DNA of 17,824 bases from JAGVVZ01 sp964373165. GTDB lineage: Archaea; Aenigmatarchaeota; Aenigmatarchaeia; CG10238-14. Shown one piece after another: positions 1 through 6,513 of this stretch. Below the pieces are notes generated by a model, which worked only from the letters and a program-made list of their open reading frames with translations, made no database searches and was not told the origin of the DNA. The stretch covers positions 1 to 17,824 of the forward strand of contig CAYJTF010000014.1 in NCBI GenBank assembly GCA_964373165.1. The letters are read 5' to 3'. A program made the position numbers and the translations under genes. How positions within the stretch are numbered: position 1 is the first letter of the stretch; every line of letters begins with the position of its first letter.

Positions 1-33
1 TTATCAAAAATTTCTAAAGTTCTTATCAGGTGA
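1..33 (+). CDS. C-terminal end of an upstream gene (partial)
   Basis: Frame 1 is open from the first base and stops at TGA 31-33, giving ten residues (LSKISKVLIR). This TGA lies inside a GGTGAT ribosome binding site for the next ORF, an arrangement seen repeatedly in this window. It probably is the tail of a co-directional gene outside the window, but ten codons cannot identify it and chance openness is possible. Confidence 0.3.
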   Translation, partial: LSKISKVLIR

Positions 34-38
34 TTCTG

Positions 39-248
39 TTGAGTTTCATTTTTATATGCAAGAAAATAACAGAAGCGTATAATCAAGTTGGGTTACCACC
101 TGACGGAAAGTTTCATCTTGATGTATATAGACTCCTTGAAGGAGATGCGAAAGAACTTTATTCTGGTTTCCCACCGTCAGATATGGATTTAAAAAGCGGT
201 GTTGAACAATGTCCGGGTAATGCGCCAACATATTTGGTTTACGGTTAA
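39..248 (+). CDS. Small protein of unknown function
   Basis: I do not recognise this protein of about 69 residues. The proposed start is TTG 39, four bases after GGTGAT (29-34). A GTG at 30 is in frame but sits inside that binding site. The protein begins with a short hydrophobic stretch (SFIFICK) and continues as a soluble-looking chain containing LPPDGKFHLD and GFPPSD. No metal or nucleotide-binding motif is visible. A longer ORF lies antisense (52-411), but it has no ribosome binding site that I can see and overlaps the next regulator. The sense ORF is favoured because it follows an upstream gene end with the window's usual coupling signal. It stops before the operator and promoter region at 273-308, so it belongs to a transcription unit separate from the aromatic operon. 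Confidence 0.4.
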   Translation: MSFIFICKKITEAYNQVGLPPDGKFHLDVYRLLEGDAKELYSGFPPSDMDLKSGVEQCPGNAPTYLVYG

Positions 249-272
249 ATTTAATATAAAGATTAAAAATTA

Positions 273-301
273 CAATAGGTATGTTAACATGTCCAATAGG
301 T
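273..301 (+). promoter_or_regulatory. Putative operator: direct repeats around a palindrome
   Basis: CAATAGGT occurs at 273-280 and again at 294-301, exactly 21 bases apart (about two helical turns). Between them is the perfect 10-bp palindrome ATGTTAACAT (281-290). The second copy touches the TATA box, so a protein bound here could contact TFB or TBP or block them. The first gene downstream is a winged-helix regulator, the obvious candidate to bind it. The repeats are seen directly; the operator role is inferred. Confidence 0.5.
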
Positions 302-308
302 TTATATA
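301..308 (+). promoter_or_regulatory. TATA box of the aromatic operon
   Basis: TTTATATA at 301-308 fits an archaeal box A. Transcription would start near 328-332, leaving a leader of roughly 28 bases before the TTG start at 359. The leader contains AAGTGAT (337-343) and an ATG at 342 that opens only a 14-codon frame. Confidence 0.55.
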
Positions 309-358
309 GTATTCTTCTATAATAATATCTCTGTGAAAGTGATGCCAATCCAATATGT

Positions 359-646
359 TTGTCAGATCGAAACAGGGAAGACCTAAGAAAAGTATTGGTT
401 AGAGCATTCAATAAAAATCAACTTTTAATTCTAGAAAATATTGATCATGACTCCAATTCTTTAACATTTGTATTGAAATCTTTATCCAAAAGTTTTGACA
501 TACCACTTTCTACTTTAAAATTAAACGCGCGTATATTGAGGAATTTGGGATTAATTGATTTTGGCAGTTCTTCTGATTTTAAAAAACCTTCTGTTACGTC
601 TATAGGGAAATTTATTTTTTCAGTTATAATGGGTGATGAAAGATGA
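359..646 (+). CDS. Winged helix-turn-helix transcriptional regulator
   Basis: This 95-residue protein begins at TTG 359, the first usable start in its frame. Residues about 34-95 read as a winged helix. A helix-turn-helix (LSKSFDIPLSTLKLNARIL, about 42-60) is followed by the typical GLIDFG strand and a wing (KKPSVTSIGK), then a short hydrophobic helix. The pattern matches small archaeal ArsR/MarR-like wHTH proteins. I see no cofactor-binding domain, although the N-terminal 30 residues could dimerise. It is the first gene of an operon running to TyrRS and lies just after a repeat-palindrome element, so autoregulation and control of the aromatic genes are likely but inferred. Its stop overlaps the next start (ATGA, 643-646). 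Confidence 0.7.
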   Translation: MSDRNREDLRKVLVRAFNKNQLLILENIDHDSNSLTFVLKSLSKSFDIPLSTLKLNARILRNLGLIDFGSSSDFKKPSVTSIGKFIFSVIMGDER

Positions 647-981
647 GTCCTAAAATAACTGTATATGGAAAAATCCAAGATATGTATTTGTATGAGTTTG
701 GAAAAAAATTGGGAACTATTGGGAACATTGAAACTAGCGGTGCTAGTTTAGGTGCTACACCTTTGTATAGAGACAATACTGGAAGAATTAGAGATGATGG
801 ATTGGAAATAACAATTGAAATTACAAAAGCTAGCAAAGACCACGTGGGACCATACACGGAAAGTGAAAGATTGGTAATAGTAGCAGTTCAAGCTGATGAA
901 TGCAGTATCTCCAAAATAAGAAACGTCATATACTCCGGCATCTCTAAAGGTGGAGGATGGGTTACAGGTGAAGATAATTGA
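643..981 (+). CDS. Unknown 112-aa protein in the aromatic operon
   Basis: I do not recognise this family. The ATG at 643 overlaps the regulator's TGA and is preceded by GGTGAT (632-637). The protein looks mostly beta with alternating strands (ITVYGKIQ, LEITIEITKA, ERLVIVAVQA). It has a Gly/Ser-rich middle (ETSGASLGAT), two cysteine-poor halves and a C-terminal GISKGGGWVTGED tail. There is no signal peptide or membrane segment. Its place between the regulator and the prephenate enzyme suggests a role linked to aromatic metabolism, for example a small-molecule binding or accessory subunit. The operon shows no chorismate mutase, but this sequence does not show the all-helical AroQ pattern, and I cannot claim an AroH-type fold. 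Confidence 0.75.
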   Translation: MSPKITVYGKIQDMYLYEFGKKLGTIGNIETSGASLGATPLYRDNTGRIRDDGLEITIEITKASKDHVGPYTESERLVIVAVQADECSISKIRNVIYSGISKGGGWVTGEDN

Positions 982-990
982 AGTGATATT

Positions 991-1524
991 ATGACAAACG
1001 ATATTTACATAATTTCAACATTGGGTCCAGAAGGAACCGACTCTGAAAGGGCTGCATTACACTATGCTTTGACTGGAAAAATTCCAAACCCTGTTATTCA
1101 GTTATACTCTAGTTTTGAAGCTGCTTTAGATTCAGTTAGGTCTAGAGTTTCAGATTTTGCAATAGTTCCAGCAGCATACAATAATCTATTTTCTCTACAT
1201 CTTGCTTACAGAGATATTCCTATTATAGACACATTTATACTACCAACTAAATCTATGGTTCTTGCAAAAAGACCTAACTATACGGGAGAAATCAGAAGGA
1301 TAGCTATTCATCCATCTACTAGACCTTTACTTCCAGAGACCTGTGAACCCGTTTATGTCGAAAGTAAACCTTTGTGTCTTAAAATGGTTGCTGATGGAAA
1401 AATTGAAGCGGCAATAGGATCAGAAGATGTAGCTGAAAATATGGATCTAGAGGTTATTAGAGATTTTGGACCAGTACCAATGACATGGGAAGTTTTTGGT
1501 ATAGAAAAGAGGCGGACACAATGA
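991..1524 (+). CDS. Prephenate dehydratase-like protein without ACT domain, possible prephenate decarboxylase
   Basis: This 177-residue protein has the periplasmic-binding-like fold signature of prephenate dehydratase. It shows TLGPEGTDSERAA near residues 10-22, DFAIVPAAYNN (55-65) in place of the usual GVVPIENS, and an ILPTKSMVLAKRPN strand region (83-96). Two things set it apart. There is no C-terminal ACT domain, so phenylalanine feedback is not expected. The catalytic TRF motif is also missing: the equivalent place near 164-170 reads MTWEVFG. Small ACT-less members that lack TRF include the bacilysin BacA-type prephenate decarboxylases, which these features recall. A divergent dehydratase remains possible. 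The start follows GTGAT (983-987). The gene ends in an ATGA overlap with the aminotransferase, so the two are probably translationally coupled. Confidence 0.75.
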   Translation: MTNDIYIISTLGPEGTDSERAALHYALTGKIPNPVIQLYSSFEAALDSVRSRVSDFAIVPAAYNNLFSLHLAYRDIPIIDTFILPTKSMVLAKRPNYTGEIRRIAIHPSTRPLLPETCEPVYVESKPLCLKMVADGKIEAAIGSEDVAENMDLEVIRDFGPVPMTWEVFGIEKRRTQ

Positions 1525-2756
1525 CAATAAATTACGAATTTTCACAAAGAATGGAAAATTTAAGTGCATCTTTGATTAGGCATATGTATAATTTTGCATT
1601 AAGTGATGTTCCGGGATTTGTGTCTCTTGGAGTGGGCGTACCTTCATTTAGGTTACCAAAATATGTATCAGAAGAACTATCTAGAGTTGTAGCGAATGAT
1701 GCGGATGTCAATAAATATGTTTTAGGTAGAGGTATCCCTGAATTAAATTCGGAATTTGCAAAAAAGCTTGGCAGAAGAAATGTTTACATTGATCCAGAAA
1801 GAGAAGTTATAACTACAGCTGGAAGTGCAGGCGGTATATTTTGCACATTAATGGCGATAATAGATGAAGGTGACGAAGTCATAGTTCCTTCTCCTGCGTA
1901 TTCAAATCATATTGAAGTTGTAAAATTTGCTGGTGGTGTGCCTGTATACACGCGATTAATTGAAAATGAATTATGGAAATTAGATACAAAAGAAATTGAA
2001 AATAAGATAACAAGTAGGACTAAAGCAATTATTCTTTGTAACCCCTCAAATCCTACAGGTGCAATATTTCCTGAAGAGGACCTAAGATTTGTTGGAGAAG
2101 TAGCTAGAAGTAGAAATCTATATGTGTTAGAAGATAATGCTTATAGATTTGCAACTTTTGATGGAAAAGAACATTTTACTTTGACATCTGTTCCTGAGTT
2201 TAGAGACAATACTATAGCATTTTTTACTCCATCGAAAGAGTATGCAATATCAGGATTTAGAGTAGGGTGGGTAGTTTCTAGACCAGACGTCATTGATAGA
2301 GTGTTTGATGTTCAGGACCAGAATTACATATGTGCTCCCAGTATATCTCAACGTGCGGCATTAATAGCGCTAAAAGGACCACAAGAATATGTAGAGGGAT
2401 TTAAAGCAGAATTACAAAGACGGAGAGATATAATGTGTCATAGGCTAGATGGGTTAATAGATGTTTTTGAATATCAAAGGCCTCAAGGTGCTTACTATGT
2501 ATTTCCAAAATTGAAAGTTGAAAGAGTCGGCAACTTAAATGAAAGAGCAAGACAAAGACTAGAACAAATTCCTGAAAGATTTAGAACTAAAGATACAGAG
2601 TTTGCATTGAAACTGCTATATGAAAGTGGAGTTGTAACAGTACCAGGTATTTCATTCGGCCCACATGGAGAAAATCATTTGAGATTATCGTTTGCTGGAG
2701 AAAGTGCGTCTAATGAAGATGCCTTTGATAGAATAGAAAGATGGATGAATAGGTGA
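1521..2756 (+). CDS. Class I/II PLP-dependent aminotransferase (aromatic/aspartate type)
   Basis: This fold-type I aminotransferase has 411 residues, the usual length. It transfers an amino group to a keto acid, and from context the substrate is probably an aromatic or prephenate-derived keto acid. Visible landmarks are Y67-V-L-G-R-G, the NPSNPTG loop (174-180), D205 that holds the pyridine nitrogen, the Schiff-base lysine in TPSKEYAISGFRVGW (K239, R247) and a C-terminal arginine in HLRLSF that should bind the substrate carboxylate. I chose ATG 1521, which overlaps the previous stop and follows GAGGCGG. An in-frame ATG at 1485 would extend it into the upstream gene without a ribosome binding site. 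It has no special substrate-specificity marker that I can read, so tyrosine/phenylalanine aminotransferase is a contextual call. Confidence 0.9.
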   Translation: MTINYEFSQRMENLSASLIRHMYNFALSDVPGFVSLGVGVPSFRLPKYVSEELSRVVANDADVNKYVLGRGIPELNSEFAKKLGRRNVYIDPEREVITTAGSAGGIFCTLMAIIDEGDEVIVPSPAYSNHIEVVKFAGGVPVYTRLIENELWKLDTKEIENKITSRTKAIILCNPSNPTGAIFPEEDLRFVGEVARSRNLYVLEDNAYRFATFDGKEHFTLTSVPEFRDNTIAFFTPSKEYAISGFRVGWVVSRPDVIDRVFDVQDQNYICAPSISQRAALIALKGPQEYVEGFKAELQRRRDIMCHRLDGLIDVFEYQRPQGAYYVFPKLKVERVGNLNERARQRLEQIPERFRTKDTEFALKLLYESGVVTVPGISFGPHGENHLRLSFAGESASNEDAFDRIERWMNR

Positions 2757-2762
2757 AATGAA

Positions 2763-3518
2763 ATGACAGAAATAGGAATTATTGGTTTTGGGAATTTTGG
2801 TAGATTTATCTCTGAACACTTGAAGACAAAATTTGATGTTTTTGTTTCAGATAAATTAAACAAGAGCATGGATGCAAAGATGATAGGCGTCAAATTTATT
2901 TCGGTGAAAGAGGCAGCATCAAAGAAAATAGTTATATTATCAGTTCCCATACCATCACTAAAAACGGTATTACACAAAATAAAGAATTCATTAAGTAACG
3001 ACTCAATTATCTTAGACGTTTGCTCCACAAAAATATTGCCCTGCAAGTGGATGAAAGATATACTTCCAACTAAAACAGAAATAATAGGAACGCATCCATT
3101 GTTCGGCCCCCAAAGTGGGAAAAACGGTATCAGGGGCTTGAAAATAGTCGTTTGTCAAGTAAGAGCAAAAAAAGAAACTATTTTAAAAGTAAATGAGATG
3201 TTTAAAAGTATTGGATTAGATGTAATAAGAACCAGTCCAATAGAACATGATAAGGCAATGGCATCTTCTCATGCACTTTTACATTTTATTACTATTCCAA
3301 TTATAAATTTAGGGATAAAAGACCAAGAAATAAAAATTTCAGCATTGGACAAAGTGCTAGAGTTAATAGATACTTTCAAGGATGACTCTCCAGAGCTTTT
3401 TATCAGTGTGCAAAATTTTAACCCAGAAGCAAAGAAATTGCGAAAACGCTTCATTGATGCATTGCTGGATTTAGATAAAAGACTGGACAAAATGGAAAAT
3501 TCTATTAGAATAAAATAA
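2763..3518 (+). CDS. tyrA: Prephenate dehydrogenase family protein (TyrA-like)
   Basis: This 251-residue protein joins an N-terminal Rossmann domain to a helical dimerisation domain. Residues 8-13 are GFGNFG, the dinucleotide-binding loop. The acid D30 after the second strand suggests NAD rather than NADP. The family signature GTHPLFGP (109-116) carries the active-site histidine H111, and EHDKAMASSHALLHF (161-175) is the second signature. The normal reaction is oxidative decarboxylation of prephenate to 4-hydroxyphenylpyruvate for tyrosine. No ACT domain follows, so tyrosine feedback through such a domain is not expected. The start follows GGTGAA (2752-2757) and lies six bases after the aminotransferase. 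If the upstream protein is a decarboxylase, this enzyme could act on its product instead, but that is speculation. Confidence 0.87.
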   Translation: MTEIGIIGFGNFGRFISEHLKTKFDVFVSDKLNKSMDAKMIGVKFISVKEAASKKIVILSVPIPSLKTVLHKIKNSLSNDSIILDVCSTKILPCKWMKDILPTKTEIIGTHPLFGPQSGKNGIRGLKIVVCQVRAKKETILKVNEMFKSIGLDVIRTSPIEHDKAMASSHALLHFITIPIINLGIKDQEIKISALDKVLELIDTFKDDSPELFISVQNFNPEAKKLRKRFIDALLDLDKRLDKMENSIRIK

Positions 3519-3544
3519 CGACAAAAAGGTGAGAATCAAAATGA

Positions 3545-4423
3545 TTGGCGATAGATTTTATAGAACTCTTATATAAGACGTTTCCAACATACAGACTTGG
3601 GGATTTGGTAACTATTGCAGGACGTTGCGCTATTGAAAGTAGAGAAGACACTATTCAAGCAGCAAATGAGCTTGCTGAATTAAAAAATACTGGATACAAT
3701 ATTCATGCGATGAGGGGAGGGACATTCAAACCAAGAACATCCGCTCGATCTTTTCAGGGACTGGGAGAAGATGGTCTAAAATACTTATGTGAAGCAAGAG
3801 AACAAACAGGACTACCGATAGTAACTGAAATAATGGATACGAGAGATATAGAATTGTTTAGAAGGTATAGAATAGATGTATTGCAAATAGGATCTAGAAA
3901 TATGCAAAATTACTCATTACTTAGGACGATAGGCGAATCAAGAGGCACAACACCCGTTTTATTAAAAAGAGGTATGTGTTCTAATATGAAAGAGATAGAA
4001 GGGGCTATTGGTTACTTGGGAAATTCTGGCTTAATATTTTTTACATTGAGAGGACTCCAGAAGATAGACTATGGAAACCCAGATATTAGAGAACTAATGA
4101 ATAAAATGATGCATCAAAATCCAAATTACAGATTTTTTAATGATGTAGATGAAATAGTTACTGTAAAGAATCTTGTAAGTGATAAGGAACATATAATTGT
4201 AGGTTTCGATCCTAGTCATATAGCAGGTAATTGGCAATATGTACCCCAAGTAGCGAAAGAAGCAGTTGAACATGGAGCAGATTTTTTAATAATAGAGACA
4301 GTTAGTGAAAAACAAGGTGGTAGAAAACGCAAATGCGACGGCGAGCAAGGAGTAGTACCTACTCAATTAGCGCAAATATTAGATGAATGTAATAAAATAT
4401 ATAGAAATCGTATACAAAATTAA
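3545..4423 (+). CDS. DAHP synthase-like aldolase (class I beta / KDO8P synthase family)
   Basis: This 292-residue protein is probably the first shikimate-pathway enzyme, condensing phosphoenolpyruvate and erythrose-4-phosphate to DAHP. Conserved features are AGRCAIES (25-32, for the usual GPCSVES) with metal ligand C28, the PEP-binding GGTFKPRTS (58-66), IGSRNMQN (115-122) and LLKRGM (139-144). DPSHIAG follows with H225, then E251 and D265. All four expected metal ligands C, H, E and D can be placed. Oddities are FTLRG in place of the common CERG, a longer stretch between there and DPSH, and a basic GGRKRKC insertion near 258-264. No regulatory domain is present. The start is TTG 3545, since TGA at 3542-3544 blocks a longer frame; GGTGAG lies at 3529-3534. 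KDO8P synthase is the alternative but unlikely in an archaeon. Confidence 0.82.
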   Translation: MAIDFIELLYKTFPTYRLGDLVTIAGRCAIESREDTIQAANELAELKNTGYNIHAMRGGTFKPRTSARSFQGLGEDGLKYLCEAREQTGLPIVTEIMDTRDIELFRRYRIDVLQIGSRNMQNYSLLRTIGESRGTTPVLLKRGMCSNMKEIEGAIGYLGNSGLIFFTLRGLQKIDYGNPDIRELMNKMMHQNPNYRFFNDVDEIVTVKNLVSDKEHIIVGFDPSHIAGNWQYVPQVAKEAVEHGADFLIIETVSEKQGGRKRKCDGEQGVVPTQLAQILDECNKIYRNRIQN

Positions 4424-4433
4424 TAGTGATTGC

Positions 4434-4886
4434 ATGAACGAAGAAAGAAAAACACATACGGCTTTGCATATTGTAAAAGGAGCTGCGCAAAAAATTTTAG
4501 GAACAGTATTAACTACAAGTGTCTATGTAGATGATTCTAATGGCAGATTAACAGTTCACTGTAATAAAAAACCAACAGATCAAGAAATTAGACAAATAGA
4601 ACTAGAAGCTAATAATTGCATAAATGATAATAAAGAAGTAAAGGTTTTAGAAATGGATAGAAGAGAAGCAGAAGAAGTCTTTGGTAATATTATATATGAT
4701 ATCTTTCCAGTACCATCACATATAACTAAGCTTAAAATCTTACAAATTGAAAATTGGAATATAAACTGTTGCAATAAAGAGCATACGAGAACAACAGGAG
4801 ACGTAGGAAAAATAGAAATTGATAAGATAAGATTTAGAGATGTTAAACAGCTATTGGAAATATCATTTAAGAGATGTAAAAAATGA
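4434..4886 (+). CDS. AlaX-type alanyl-tRNA editing protein
   Basis: This protein of 150 residues looks like a free-standing version of the AlaRS editing domain, which deacylates Ser-tRNA(Ala) (and Gly-) mischarged by AlaRS. The zinc motif is visible as HTALH (H8, H12) and CNKEH (C113, H117), followed by TRTTGDVG, matching the family CxxxH..TGxIG pattern. EVFGNIIYDIF near 81-91 fits the substrate region. Its size matches the short AlaX-S class. I chose ATG 4434, seven bases after GTGAT in the gap following the DAHP synthase stop; a longer frame from 4383 would overlap that gene. It is not obvious why an alanine-editing gene sits in an aromatic operon next to TyrRS. Editing of another amino acid is possible, but the sequence does not show it. 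Confidence 0.83.
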   Translation: MNEERKTHTALHIVKGAAQKILGTVLTTSVYVDDSNGRLTVHCNKKPTDQEIRQIELEANNCINDNKEVKVLEMDRREAEEVFGNIIYDIFPVPSHITKLKILQIENWNINCCNKEHTRTTGDVGKIEIDKIRFRDVKQLLEISFKRCKK

Positions 4887-5023
4887 AATTTGTAGAAAAG
4901 GAAATTAGATATCCGGACGGAACAGTTGAAACTATTAAAGTTCCATTGTCAAAAATAGATAAAGAAATTTCAAAATTACTTAAAATAGATAAAGAAATGT
5001 TGGATATATTAAAAAAACTATAA
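4883..5023 (+). CDS. 46-aa micro-protein between alaX and tyrS
   Basis: A short ORF of 46 codons starts at ATG 4883, overlapping the AlaX stop as ATGA, and ends at TAA 5021-5023, ten bases before TyrRS. The product starts with a likely beta hairpin (EIRYPDGTVETIKV) and continues as an amphipathic Lys-rich helix with two copies of KIDKE ten residues apart. A 17-base direct repeat (4952-4968 and 4982-4998) underlies these copies. I recognise no family. Overlap with AlaX, position within the operon and lack of any other content in the gap support a real gene. It could assist TyrRS or AlaX, but nothing in the sequence proves it. Confidence 0.6.
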   Translation: MKFVEKEIRYPDGTVETIKVPLSKIDKEISKLLKIDKEMLDILKKL

Positions 5024-5033
5024 AGTGATTTAA

Positions 5034-6116
5034 ATGGATCTAGAAAGAAGAATTGATTTAATAAGAGCACCACCAACAGAAGAAATAATTACTGAAGAAG
5101 ATTTAAGAACGTTATTAGAAACTAAAAGCCATCCCACTGCTTATGACGGGTTTGAAACATCAGGTCAAATGCATTTAGGCTCGGCAGTACTGCGCGCAAT
5201 AAAAATTCAAGACATGCTAGATGCTAAATGTGAATTCATTTTATGGATAGCAGACTGGTTTGCATACATCAACAACAAAATGGGTGGAAATTTAGATCTG
5301 ATCAAAAAAACCGGGGAATATTATTTAGAAGGCTGGAAGGCATGCGGAATTGATATGAAAAAGGTTAAGATTTTATGGACTAGCGATGCTGTTAAAGATT
5401 CTGATTACTGGAAGGGTGTTATTGACATCGCAAAAAATTCAACAGTGCAAAGAACAATAAGAGCAGCTACAATCATGGGAAGAAAGGAAGCAGAAATGCA
5501 ATATACAGCTCAGCTAATCTATCCGATGATGCAGGCATGGGATCCGTTCTACTTTAAAGCGGATATATTGCAGCTGGGCATGGACCAGAAAAAGGCGACT
5601 ATCTTATCAAGAGAACTGGCCCCCAAATTAGGACAATCTACAAGAGTCTGCGTTCACCACCATCTTCTTGCTGGTTTGCAAGGTCCTAGTGAAGGAAGGA
5701 TGGGTCAAGAGACTGCAACAATGCAAATAGAAGCTAAAATGAGCAAATCTAAACCACAAACAGCTATATTCATTCATGATTCTAGGAGAGAAATAGAAGA
5801 GAAAATAAACAAAGCGTTCTGTCCTGAAAAGATTGTTGACGGAAATCCTATATTGGAAATATGGAAATACATTATTTTAAGAAAGTTCAAATCTAGAACA
5901 ATAGAAAGATCTCCAAAATTTGGAGGTAACATGGAAATACATGATTATTCGGATCTTGAGCTAGAGTTCAAAAACGGTAAACTTCATCCGCTTGATTTAA
6001 AAAAAGAAACTATCCAGGCATTAGATGAAATATTAGGTCCCATAAGAAGGCATTTTGAAAAGGGAAAAGCAAAAGAATTGTCTGATATGGTAAGAAATGC
6101 ACAGATAACCAGATAA
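5034..6116 (+). CDS. tyrS: Tyrosyl-tRNA synthetase
   Basis: This 360-residue class I synthetase attaches tyrosine to tRNA(Tyr) in the cytoplasm and has the length of the archaeal/eukaryotic type without the bacterial S4 domain. The HIGH-type motif is HLGS (47-50) and the KMSKS loop is at 235-239. Y37 in YDGFETSG and D170 in QAWDPFYF correspond to the residues that recognise the tyrosine hydroxyl in archaeal TyrRS, so tyrosine is the expected substrate. The pocket neighbours W169, P171 and F174 differ from those I recall for Methanocaldococcus. The gene starts at ATG 5034 after AGTGAT (5024-5029) and closes the aromatic operon, so tyrosine synthesis and charging would be co-expressed. About 60 AT-rich bases separate it from the convergent rpoK. 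Confidence 0.95.
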   Translation: MDLERRIDLIRAPPTEEIITEEDLRTLLETKSHPTAYDGFETSGQMHLGSAVLRAIKIQDMLDAKCEFILWIADWFAYINNKMGGNLDLIKKTGEYYLEGWKACGIDMKKVKILWTSDAVKDSDYWKGVIDIAKNSTVQRTIRAATIMGRKEAEMQYTAQLIYPMMQAWDPFYFKADILQLGMDQKKATILSRELAPKLGQSTRVCVHHHLLAGLQGPSEGRMGQETATMQIEAKMSKSKPQTAIFIHDSRREIEEKINKAFCPEKIVDGNPILEIWKYIILRKFKSRTIERSPKFGGNMEIHDYSDLELEFKNGKLHPLDLKKETIQALDEILGPIRRHFEKGKAKELSDMVRNAQITR

Positions 6117-6176
6117 GAATATACTATACAGATAAAGAGCAAAAAGTTATATGATTAAGCAATAAAAAATAACAAT

Positions 6177-6479
6177 CTAACAAATTTCTCCGTTTTTTTC
6201 TTCTAACCAATTTTTAATACTTTTCTTTATGTCGATTGTTTCAGTACTATTGTCTGGCATGGGCCTTTTTATTGTCATAGGAATTTTTATTTCTTTAAAT
6301 TCGCTCTCAGCAATATCTATTGGATCAAAATCGTTTTTTTCTGTTTTTATCAGAATAGGAGCGCCTAATGAAATCTGTAAGGCTCTTGCCCCAATAACTC
6401 TAGATACTTCAAAACGGGTCAGTCTATCTCTGGGCCACCCGCTCTTTTTTTCGTCTAAATCTTTTGAAATTTTATCCAT
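6177..6479 (-). CDS. rpoK: DNA-directed RNA polymerase subunit K (Rpo6/RPB6/omega family)
   Basis: RpoK is the small assembly subunit of archaeal RNA polymerase, homologous to bacterial omega and eukaryotic RPB6. The hallmark LTRFEVSRVIGARALQISLG (20-39) is nearly canonical, followed by AP and a hydrophobic ILIK strand. The protein has 100 residues, longer than many archaeal RpoK proteins of 55-90, owing to an extended C-terminus (ETIDIKKSIKNWLEEK). The ATG is next to a GGAG, leaving almost no spacing, while a TATA-like element (6501-6513) lies 27 bases upstream. It may therefore be made from its own near-leaderless transcript as well as by readthrough from the ribosomal cluster. Confidence 0.93.
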   Translation of the reverse strand: MDKISKDLDEKKSGWPRDRLTRFEVSRVIGARALQISLGAPILIKTEKNDFDPIDIAESEFKEIKIPMTIKRPMPDNSTETIDIKKSIKNWLEEKNGEIC

Positions 6480-6500
6480 CTCCTAGAATTGTATTGTTGT

Positions 6501-6513
6501 ATTTATATTTTTA
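6501..6513 (-). promoter_or_regulatory. TATA-like promoter for rpoK
   Basis: On the minus strand this reads TTAAAAATATAAAT, overlapping the stop of the upstream membrane gene. Its centre is about 27 bases ahead of the rpoK ATG, the spacing of a near-leaderless archaeal promoter. It would let rpoK be expressed apart from the ribosomal genes. Confidence 0.4.

Noticed and set aside
342..386. Possible 14-codon leader peptide (ATG after AAGTG) overlapping the wHTH start
   Set aside because: It has no aromatic-codon cluster or attenuator hairpin. It contains only one Tyr and no Trp or Phe, so there is no support for attenuation control.
52..411. Long minus-strand open frame of 119 codons
   Set aside because: It covers the small sense gene, the operator and promoter, and the N-terminus of the wHTH protein. 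It has no clear ribosome binding site and its composition looks like a shadow frame.
3541..3576. ATG 3541 as start of the DAHP synthase gene
   Set aside because: It is out of frame and stops after eleven codons. TTG 3545 is the only start before the conserved region.
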